From assembly GCF_018119395.1 (NCBI RefSeq), contig NZ_JAGPWD010000006.1, positions 80,192 to 144,191 of the forward strand: a DNA stretch of 64,000 nucleotides, in the 5' to 3' direction. The DNA comes from Massilia sp. ZL223 (lineage in GTDB: Bacteria > Pseudomonadota > Gammaproteobacteria > Burkholderiales > Burkholderiaceae_D). Within the stretch, counting starts at the first letter, position 1. Each line of letters starts with the position of its first letter. The position numbers and the translations under genes are program-made. This document shows positions 57,850 through 64,000 of the stretch, piece after piece. The notes below the pieces were generated by a model. It was not told the origin of the DNA. It did not search any database and saw only the letters and a program-made list of their open reading frames with translations.

Positions 57850-59352
57850 ATGACTGACAAAGAATTGTCGCCGTCGCGACGCAATCTGCTCAAGGGCCTG
57901 GCCGGTGCCTCGGCGCTGCCTTTCGTCGGGGCTTTCGCCGCCATGCAGGCCCAGCAGGCCATGGCCGCCAACGGTTCCACCACGCTGGTGGACAGCCCGT
58001 ATGGCCCGATCGCGCCGGTCAACGACCTGAGCACCGGCCTGCCGCTGCTGCAGCTGCCGGCCGGCTTCAGCTACAAGAGCTTCGGCTGGCGCGGCGACCT
58101 GATGACCGACGGTAAAACCTGCCCGGGCGGCCACGACGGCATGGGCGTCATCGCGTCGCGCAAGGTGGGGCGCAGCACCGAGCTGGTGCTGGTGCGTAAC
58201 CACGAGATCGGCGGCACCGGCGCCGGCAACTTCATCAACGCCATCGGCGTCTACGACGGCGGCAATGTCAGCAATTCCACCGCCAACAAGTTCGGCGGCG
58301 GCACCACGAACCTGCTCTTCCGCGATGGCAGCTGGGTCAGCATGACGCCGAGCCTGGGCGGCACCCAGACCAACTGCGCCGGCGGCATCACGCCCTGGGG
58401 CACCTGGCTCACCTGCGAGGAAGTCGGCTCCGATGCCATCAGCGCCTCGGGCAAGAAACACGGCTACGTGTTCGAAGTGACGGCCGATCCGGCCCAGACC
58501 ACCGGCCAGCCGATCATCGGCATGGGCCGCTTCGCCCACGAAGCCGCGGCCGTCGATCCGGCCACCGGCTTCGTCTACCAGACCGAGGATTCGTCCGGCA
58601 AATCGGGCTTCTACCGCTACGTGCCGGACATCCGCACCGGCGCTCCGGGTTCGCTGGCCCGGGGCGGGATCCTGCAGATGGCGCGCGTGCGCGGCGTCCA
58701 GAACGCCAACCTGGCGGTGGCCTCGGTCAACGCCAGCTATGAGCTGGAGTGGGTGCCGATCGCCAACCCGGACGCCGACCGCGGCAACGCCACCGGCCCT
58801 TCCGGCGTGACGATCACCAATGCGGCCGGTCCCTTCGTGCAGGGCTGGCTGCAGGGCGCAGCGCGCATGAACCGCGGCGAGGGCATCTGGTACGCGCAGG
58901 GCAAGATGTATGTCATGGACACCTCGGGCGGCGCGGTGCAGCGTGGCGCGATCTGGGAACTGGACCTGGCCACCCAGGTCCTCAAATGCATCTACTCGAG
59001 CCCGAGCCCGCTGGTGGGCAACATGGGCGACAACCTCACCGTGAGCCCGCGCAACGCCATCCTGATCTGCGAAGACGCCTCCACCGCCGCTACCGACATG
59101 TACGGCTTCGGCCAGCGCCTGATGGGCCTGACCGGAGCAGGGGATGCCTACATCTTCGCCAAGAACAACATCAACCTGACCGCGGCACAGCTGCAGGGCG
59201 CGGGCAAGCTGGCCTCGCTGGCGGACGACCATCGCGACAACGAGTTCGCCGGCGCCTGCTTCGACCCGACCGGCCGCTACTTGTTCGTCAACATCCAGAC
59301 CCCGGGCGTGACTTTCGCGATTTCGGGTCCGTGGGCCAAGGGGCCTTTGTAA
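57850..59352 (+). CDS. PhoX-like (DUF839) protein, Tat-exported
   Basis: A 500-residue protein with a twin-arginine signal (SPSRRNLLKGLAG, near residues 8-20), cleaved after about residue 39. The body matches the DUF839/PhoX beta-propeller pattern (HDGMGVIAS...LVRNHE, TPWGTWLTCEE, GRFAHEAAAVDP). PhoX is a Ca/Fe phosphatase, but many DUF839 proteins have no proven activity, so I do not assert one. It is upstream of a PEP-CTERM gene and spaced 29 bases from it. Confidence 0.82.
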   Translation: MTDKELSPSRRNLLKGLAGASALPFVGAFAAMQAQQAMAANGSTTLVDSPYGPIAPVNDLSTGLPLLQLPAGFSYKSFGWRGDLMTDGKTCPGGHDGMGVIASRKVGRSTELVLVRNHEIGGTGAGNFINAIGVYDGGNVSNSTANKFGGGTTNLLFRDGSWVSMTPSLGGTQTNCAGGITPWGTWLTCEEVGSDAISASGKKHGYVFEVTADPAQTTGQPIIGMGRFAHEAAAVDPATGFVYQTEDSSGKSGFYRYVPDIRTGAPGSLARGGILQMARVRGVQNANLAVASVNASYELEWVPIANPDADRGNATGPSGVTITNAAGPFVQGWLQGAARMNRGEGIWYAQGKMYVMDTSGGAVQRGAIWELDLATQVLKCIYSSPSPLVGNMGDNLTVSPRNAILICEDASTAATDMYGFGQRLMGLTGAGDAYIFAKNNINLTAAQLQGAGKLASLADDHRDNEFAGACFDPTGRYLFVNIQTPGVTFAISGPWAKGPL

Positions 59353-59381
59353 TCAACGCCATCCATCACAGGGAAATCAAC

Positions 59382-59963
59382 ATGCAATTCACTAAGACGA
59401 TCGCCGCCGCCTTCGCGGCACTGATGTTCTCCAGCGGCGCGCAGGCTGCGGTCCTGCTGTCGGCCTCCGGCTCGCCGGCCAACGCCGCCATTGATTACAG
59501 CGCGCCGGGCCTGGTGTCCTTCAACCTCGACCTGCAGGATCTCACGGCTACCCGCCTGGATTTCGTGCTGCAGGAAGAGGATCTGCGGGGTCCGCTGAGC
59601 CTGAGCGCCATGGTGCTGAACCTGAGCGGCATGCCGTTCTCGCACTTCAATTTTTACTTCCAGGGCATCGGCCTCGCCGGCGCCGGCAGCGTGACCCCGG
59701 CTTTCGGGACGCTGGGCAGCGTCAAGCACGACGCCGACAGCGTGGGCATCCACTTCGCCCAGGCCGAGCCGGCCGAGCTGCACTTCGGGAATCCGCTGGG
59801 CCTGCAGGGCCAGGCCGACTGGGTGCTGGATACCTCCGGCCTGCGCGCAGGCGACACCTTCTTCATCGTGGCCCAGGTGCCGGAACCCTCGACCGTGGCG
59901 CTGGTGCTGCCGATGCTGTGCATGGCCGGCCTGATGGCCGCGCGCCGCCGCAAGAAGGACTGA
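59382..59963 (+). CDS. PEP-CTERM sorting-domain protein
   Basis: A 193-residue exported protein with a signal peptide (about 1-23, ending GAQA) and a C-terminal sorting signal: VPEPSTVALVL, a hydrophobic helix and RRRKKD. Such proteins are processed by exosortase (XrtA or a relative), not encoded in this window, and usually end up in extracellular polysaccharide. The middle part is beta-rich without a recognised domain. Probably cotranscribed with the PhoX-like gene. Confidence 0.88.
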   Translation: MQFTKTIAAAFAALMFSSGAQAAVLLSASGSPANAAIDYSAPGLVSFNLDLQDLTATRLDFVLQEEDLRGPLSLSAMVLNLSGMPFSHFNFYFQGIGLAGAGSVTPAFGTLGSVKHDADSVGIHFAQAEPAELHFGNPLGLQGQADWVLDTSGLRAGDTFFIVAQVPEPSTVALVLPMLCMAGLMAARRRKKD

Positions 59964-59972
59964 GCGTCCTTG

Positions 59973-60002
59973 CCCCTTCCGCCGCGCCTACGCCGGAAGG
60001 GG
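59973..60002 (+). terminator. Hairpin after the PEP-CTERM gene
   Basis: CCCCTTCCG (59973-59981) and CGGAAGGGG (59994-60002) form a perfect 9-bp stem ten bases after the stop. No T-run follows, so it may be only a weak terminator. Confidence 0.55.
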
Positions 60003-60075
60003 TAGTCATGCACCTGGCATTGCGCCAGCCGCAGGCTTATGCAATGATTCCGCGCTTTAGGCCCAGGGTTCCATC

Positions 60076-60531
60076 ATGTCCATCCGCACCAGGGATGCGT
60101 CGCACGACGATCTCCCGCACATTGCCAAGCTGTTCGATCTGTACCGGCAATTCTACGAGCAGGCGCCGGATGCGGAACTCGCCCGCAGCTTCGTCGAACA
60201 GCGCTTCCTCAACCGCGAATCGCGGCAGCTGGTGGCGGAGAATGCGGCCGGGGAGATCGTGGGCTTCTCCCAGCTCTACCCGAGTTTCTGCTCGGTCGAG
60301 GCGGCGCCCATCTACGTGCTCTACGACCTGTTCGTCGCCCCCGACGCACGGCAAGGCGGAGTAGGGCGAGCGCTGCTGCTCGCGGCCGAGGCGCTGGCCA
60401 GGATGGAAGGCAAGGCGCGCATGGACCTGACTACGGCCAAGACCAATCTCGTGGCGCAGTCGCTGTACGAATCGCTCGGCTGGACGCGCGACGAGGTGTT
60501 CCACACGTACAGCCGGCACCTCGCTCCTTGA
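60076..60531 (+). CDS. GNAT family N-acetyltransferase
   Basis: A 151-residue acetyltransferase with the acetyl-CoA segment LFVAPDARQGGVGRALLLAAE (about 84-104) and the end TTAKTNLVAQSLYESLGW. The acceptor is unknown. Its TGA stop directly abuts the stop of the convergent gene, with no gap between them. Confidence 0.87.
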   Translation: MSIRTRDASHDDLPHIAKLFDLYRQFYEQAPDAELARSFVEQRFLNRESRQLVAENAAGEIVGFSQLYPSFCSVEAAPIYVLYDLFVAPDARQGGVGRALLLAAEALARMEGKARMDLTTAKTNLVAQSLYESLGWTRDEVFHTYSRHLAP

Positions 60532-62121
60532 TTACAGGCCCTGCACCGAGCCTTCCTTCGGATAGTCGATCACGTAATCGACCTTGAAGCGGGCGGTCTC
60601 GTTCGGCTTGAGCGAACGCTCCCAGCCGACCAGGCCGCGACGCTGTTCCCAGTCCCTGACGTTCGGTTCCGGATCGAACGCGATCTTCACGCTGACCTTG
60701 TCCGACTGGCTGACCGGGGTCGGCTCCAGCACCAGGATGTCGATCGGCTGGCGGTGGAAGCTGGTCACCGCGTAGGTGTCGGCGATGCGCTTTTCGTTGT
60801 CGCGCTTGAAGAAGCCGGTCTGGCCCGACATCTCGTTGCGATGCTCGATGGCGACGCGCGTCAGGGGATCGCGGCCGAAGGACAGCGTCAGCCGGTCGCT
60901 GGACTGGGGATCCCAGTGCAGCGCGCCGACGTAGGAACCGTCGCGGCGCAACTGCACCTGGCCCGGCAGCCAGACGCCGCCGGGGCGCGCCGTCTCCGCG
61001 GTCAGCACCGCGATGTCGTTGCTGGTGCGCGGCGCAATGCGGACCCGCTGCTTGACCTGCAGGCTCTGTGCGCCCAGCCCGACCGAGATCTCGCGGCCGT
61101 CCGCAGCCAGGTCGACCCTGGCCGGCACCTCGAATTCGGTGGTGAAGTTACCCTGCGTTTCCACTACCGGCGCCACGTAGTCGTCCGCTGCGCTGCGCGC
61201 CGACGCTCCCACCGCCATGCGGGGCGCGGGAGGAGGCGGTGGCGCGGAAGGAGCGTAAGCCATCTCCGACACCGCTTGCGGCGGCTGGTAATTCAGGAGC
61301 CATGGAGAAGGATTGGGCGCATGCGCGGACAGGTTAGGCTGGCCGGTCGACAGGCGCAATTTGACCTTGCTCCAGTCCTCGCCCGTCTTTTGCGAAATCG
61401 ACGCCAGGCGCTCCAGGTCGATGGTGGAGGCATTCGAGTCCAGCGAGGCGCGGTAGGTTGGCTTCCAGCCGGCGCGCGTCACCTGGTAGGAAAGGACCAG
61501 TTTTCCCGCCTGCTTCGCCGCGACGGCGATCGTCATGATCCGGCTGTCGCGCGTATTGGCCTGCACCTTGGCGCGGTCGCGCTTGAGGACATCCAGCTGC
61601 TTGGCCAGCGCGCGCTTCTTGACCTCTGCATTGTGCATGCGTTCCAGCGCATCGCCGCCGCCTTTGCGGATGGCGTCGAGGGTGCCGAGGAGCGATTTGC
61701 CATCGGCGGGCGCGGCGCGGCCGGCCGCGGCGTCGCCGCCGCCCAAGCGCTCGAGGTAGCCCTGGACCAGCTGCGCCGCCTTGTAGTCGGCGTCGATCAC
61801 GGCGATCTGGTCCTGCAGTGCCTGGATCCTGGCTTCCAGGTCCGCCTCGCGCGGGCTGGGGCTCTCGGTCCTCCCCAGGTCGCGCGTGACGACCTGGCCC
61901 ACCTGGATGCCTGCGTCGGCCTGCAGGCGGACCGTGTCGGTATTGAAGTTGGCGAGCAGGCCCGTGATCTCGACCTGGCTCGTGCCGGGCGACACCTCGA
62001 CCACGCGCTCCACGGTGGCGCTGCCTGGATACAGAATGACGCTGCGGATCGGGGCCTCGATCGCCGAGGAGGAAGAGGCGCCGAGCGCCAACAGAAGCGC
62101 CCAATGTTGTTTGACTATCAT
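60532..62121 (-). CDS. MuiA family protein (DUF4140/DUF4139), secreted
   Basis: A 529-residue exported protein with a signal peptide (about 1-20). It has an N-terminal DUF4140-like beta domain (SVILYPGSATVERVVEV...), a coiled-coil middle (about 85-195) and a C-terminal DUF4139 domain (from about 205: LVLSYQVTRAGWKPTYRASLD to the WERSLKPNETARFKVDYVIDYP end). Proteins of this layout are called mucoidy inhibitor-like, but their role is unclear. AAATGA/GAGAGG-like sequence precedes the ATG. Confidence 0.85.
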   Translation of the reverse strand: MIVKQHWALLLALGASSSSAIEAPIRSVILYPGSATVERVVEVSPGTSQVEITGLLANFNTDTVRLQADAGIQVGQVVTRDLGRTESPSPREADLEARIQALQDQIAVIDADYKAAQLVQGYLERLGGGDAAAGRAAPADGKSLLGTLDAIRKGGGDALERMHNAEVKKRALAKQLDVLKRDRAKVQANTRDSRIMTIAVAAKQAGKLVLSYQVTRAGWKPTYRASLDSNASTIDLERLASISQKTGEDWSKVKLRLSTGQPNLSAHAPNPSPWLLNYQPPQAVSEMAYAPSAPPPPPAPRMAVGASARSAADDYVAPVVETQGNFTTEFEVPARVDLAADGREISVGLGAQSLQVKQRVRIAPRTSNDIAVLTAETARPGGVWLPGQVQLRRDGSYVGALHWDPQSSDRLTLSFGRDPLTRVAIEHRNEMSGQTGFFKRDNEKRIADTYAVTSFHRQPIDILVLEPTPVSQSDKVSVKIAFDPEPNVRDWEQRRGLVGWERSLKPNETARFKVDYVIDYPKEGSVQGL

Positions 62122-62321
62122 TTAATGCCTCTCGGAAATGAATATGATGTTCCGAGCGTAACAGATCGCTGTCATAAAAAGAACGCAAATAGTTACCATT
62201 TGTTAAGCGAGTGTCATGGGGGAGCGGTCATTGGCCGACGCCGGTCCGCGGGGGTGGTGGACGCCCTTTGCGGCTACAATGGCTGTCCAGCTGGCTTCCA
62301 GCGCTCATTTCCATCTCAGCC

Positions 62322-62783
62322 ATGCACATCTGGGTCGACGCAGACGCCTGTCCCGCGGTCATCAAGGATATCCTGTTCCGGGTCGCCGAGCGCCTGCAGC
62401 TGAACGTCACCCTGGTGGCGAATCAGCTGATCCGGGTGCCGGGCTCGCGCTTCATCCGCGCGCTGCAGGTGCCGGCGGGGGCCGATGCGGCCGATGCCGA
62501 AATCGTCGAGCGCGTCAGCGCGGGCGACATCGTGGTGACCGGCGATATCCCGCTCGCCTCGCTGGTGCTGGAGAAGGGCGGTTTGCCGCTGAACCCGCGC
62601 GGCGAGTGGTACACCAAGGACACCATCGCCCAGCAGCTGACGATGCGCGCCTTCATGGAGGAGCTGCGCGGCAGCGGCGTCGATACCGGCGGACCGTCCG
62701 CCTTCAGCCAGGCCGACCGCCAGAACTTCGCCAATGCGCTCGACCGCGAGCTGGCGCGACGAAAATCGTATCGGTCCGAATAA
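62322..62783 (+). CDS. YaiI/YqxD family protein (DUF188)
   Basis: A 153-residue protein with the family hallmark [18 protein letters not shown] and [20 protein letters not shown]. The fold is PIN-like, suggesting nucleic-acid binding, but the function is not established. The ATG at 62322 is chosen by similarity; in-frame sequence upstream is not family-like. Confidence 0.88.
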   Translation: MHIWVDADACPAVIKDILFRVAERLQLNVTLVANQLIRVPGSRFIRALQVPAGADAADAEIVERVSAGDIVVTGDIPLASLVLEKGGLPLNPRGEWYTKDTIAQQLTMRAFMEELRGSGVDTGGPSAFSQADRQNFANALDRELARRKSYRSE

Positions 62784-62881
62784 AAAAGTTATTGGATCAA
62801 AGCGCAGGGCTTTCCGTACCATCGGTTTAGCTGATGGGCAGAGGTCACGCTCGTCAGGATAACGATTCCGGAGACACGAGC

Positions 62882-63886
62882 ATGACCACACACCGCCTGG
62901 CCCTGGCAAGCGCTTTGTTGCTGTCCAGCGCAGCCACCGCCGCTGAATTCGCGAACCCACTGGTGATGCAGCGCGCCGACCCGCACGTTAGCTTGCATGC
63001 GGACGGCTTCTACTACTACACCGCCACCGTTCCCGAATACGACCGCATCGAGCTGCGCCGCACGCGCGACCTGAACGGCCTGGCGAAGGCCGAGACGAAG
63101 ACGATCTGGCGCCGCCACGACAGTGGCGCGATGAGCCGCAACATCTGGGCGCCGGAGCTGCATCACATCGACGGCAAGTGGTATCTCTACTTCACGGCGG
63201 GGAGGCTTGACGCGCCCTTCGACATCCGCCTGTATGTGCTGGAGAATGCGGCCGCCAATCCGCTCGAAGGGCAGTGGGTCGAACGGGGGCAGCTGAAGAC
63301 CGGATGGGAATCGTTCGCGCTCGATGCGACGACCTTCGCCCTGAAGGGGCAGCGCTACCTGGTCTGGACCCAGCGCCCACCGGCGTCGGGCAAGCACATG
63401 ACTGCCGTGTATATCGCGAAGATGGATACGCCGCTGTCGATCGCGGGCAAGGCGACGCTGCTGACCAAGCCGGATTATGCGTGGGAGAAGATCAAGTTCG
63501 ACGTCAACGAGGCGCCCGCCGTGCTGGTCAAGAACGGCCGCGTGTTCATGACCTATTCTGCCAGCGCGACCGACGCCAATTACGCGCTGGGCATGCTGAG
63601 CGCCAGCGACAGCGCCAACCTGCTTGATCCGGCGGCGTGGAGCAAGTCGCCGGCGCCGGTCCTGGCCAGCAGCGCGGCCACCGGCCAGTACGGCCCCGGC
63701 CACAATTCGTTTACGACGAGCCCGGACGGCAAGACCGACATCCTGGTCTACCACGCGCGCAACTACCAGGAGATCAAGGGGGATTCGCTGCATGATCCGA
63801 ATCGCCACACGCGGGCGCAGGTGATTCGCTGGCGCGCCGACGGTACGCCGGATTTCGGCGTGCCGGTCGCCGATGTGGTGCACTAG
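62882..63886 (+). CDS. Glycoside hydrolase family 43-like protein
   Basis: A 334-residue exported protein with a signal peptide (about 1-21). It fits the five-bladed propeller of GH43: general-base Asp in QRADPHVSLHADGFYYYTATV (about 30-50), the WAPELHHIDGKWYLYFTAG block (about 88-106), and the acid Glu in DVNEAPAVLVKNGRVFMTYSAS. GPGHNSF also fits. GH43 enzymes act on arabinose- or xylose-containing glycans; the substrate is not decided. GGAGACA precedes the ATG. Confidence 0.86.
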   Translation: MTTHRLALASALLLSSAATAAEFANPLVMQRADPHVSLHADGFYYYTATVPEYDRIELRRTRDLNGLAKAETKTIWRRHDSGAMSRNIWAPELHHIDGKWYLYFTAGRLDAPFDIRLYVLENAAANPLEGQWVERGQLKTGWESFALDATTFALKGQRYLVWTQRPPASGKHMTAVYIAKMDTPLSIAGKATLLTKPDYAWEKIKFDVNEAPAVLVKNGRVFMTYSASATDANYALGMLSASDSANLLDPAAWSKSPAPVLASSAATGQYGPGHNSFTTSPDGKTDILVYHARNYQEIKGDSLHDPNRHTRAQVIRWRADGTPDFGVPVADVVH

Positions 63887-63920
63887 GAACCACTTTGATC
63901 AGCTACTTCCACTAGCCATG

Positions 63921-63958
63921 AAACCGTCGCCCCCGCGCAGGCCGGGGTCCAAGTTCGT
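63921..63958. repeat. REP-like repeat, single (unit 5)
   Basis: AAACCGTCGCCCCCGCG followed by AGGCCGGGGTCCAAGTT is a variant of the family seen at 23930 and 52104, downstream of the GH43-like gene. Confidence 0.7.
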
Positions 63959-64000
63959 TGAGCACCAAGCGCCAAAAAAAAATGGGGGCCCCCCGGCACG

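Noticed and set aside
58749..59381. Extended start for the PEP-CTERM protein inside the PhoX-like gene
   Set aside because: The extension is an out-of-frame shadow of the upstream gene; the ATG at 59382 begins a clear signal peptide.

Overview
The window reads as chromosomal DNA of a high-GC betaproteobacterium of the order Burkholderiales, most likely family Oxalobacteraceae (Massilia, Telluria or Janthinobacterium type). This is inferred from gene content and order: pilT-pilU divergent from a yggS-proC pair, a cobalamin adenosyltransferase divergent from glcDEF, a BPSS1780-type membrane protein beside a kinase-type thrB and a DUF2782 gene, a PEP-CTERM protein, and many short palindromic intergenic repeats. 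No rRNA, tRNA, CRISPR array, prophage or replication origin was seen.

Layout. 1-142 is the start of valS (minus strand). 196-4682 is a thiamine operon under a TPP riboswitch: thiC-thiS-thiG-thiD-thiE. 4724-5991 holds an ion channel and an acetyltransferase. 6125-9498 holds two tandem, nearly identical secreted subtilisin-like proteases. 9790-10428 is a REC-ANTAR response regulator and 10548-11654 is glutathione-dependent formaldehyde dehydrogenase, followed by a complete IS1595-type insertion sequence (11661-12720). 12938-18587 holds an M56 peptidase with an unusual repeat-rich tail, an SRPBCC protein, a GFA-type zinc protein and uvrD. 18677-23903 holds a membrane protein, thrB, a DUF2782 protein and polA. 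23983-27026 is a two-gene NIS siderophore operon (synthetase plus MFS exporter) behind a Fur-box-like site. 27299-33371 holds a lipoprotein, a dienelactone hydrolase, a ZIP metal transporter, a sulfurtransferase, an EamA transporter and a Rieske oxygenase. 33711-36721 is xseB-ispA-dxs. 36867-42373 holds a 2OG-Fe(II) oxygenase, a cobalamin adenosyltransferase, glcDEF and a small unknown gene. 42370-45930 holds an antiporter and a GH97 glycosidase. 46089-47235 is a two-gene unknown module of visibly lower GC. 47241-52073 holds a glutathione peroxidase, a DUF805 protein, pilU, pilT, yggS and proC. 52223-54436 is a third S8 protease. 54665-55720 is a second IS1595-type element. 55772-57637 is a yqjD/yqjE/yqjK-like operon and ubiA. 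57850-63886 holds a Tat-exported PhoX-like protein, a PEP-CTERM protein, an acetyltransferase, a MuiA-like protein, a YaiI-family protein and a GH43-like protein.

How the genes fit together. Dxs makes the DXP that ThiG consumes, and Dxs itself needs the thiamine diphosphate made by the thi operon; Dxs and IspA also feed isoprenoid and ubiquinone synthesis, in which UbiA attaches the polyprenyl chain. Three secreted S8 proteases, GH97 and GH43 enzymes, a PEP-CTERM protein and a siderophore operon suggest a polymer-degrading environmental bacterium. PilT and PilU power pilus retraction.

Most notable for a second look: (1) the low-GC pair at 46089-47235, where a two-pass membrane protein and a secreted protein share an AIGxMSGGTINN motif; (2) the tandem proteases with a block of about 504 identical bases and a palindromic upstream site; (3) a terminator-like hairpin in the leader of the ANTAR gene; (4) the M56 peptidase without a neighbouring BlaI, with three 14-bp-spaced TCTAGA/TCTAGT sites and a Gly/Met heptad tail; (5) two IS1595-type elements inserted beside transcription terminators; (6) a family of REP-like repeats, one of which encodes the C-terminus of a transporter.
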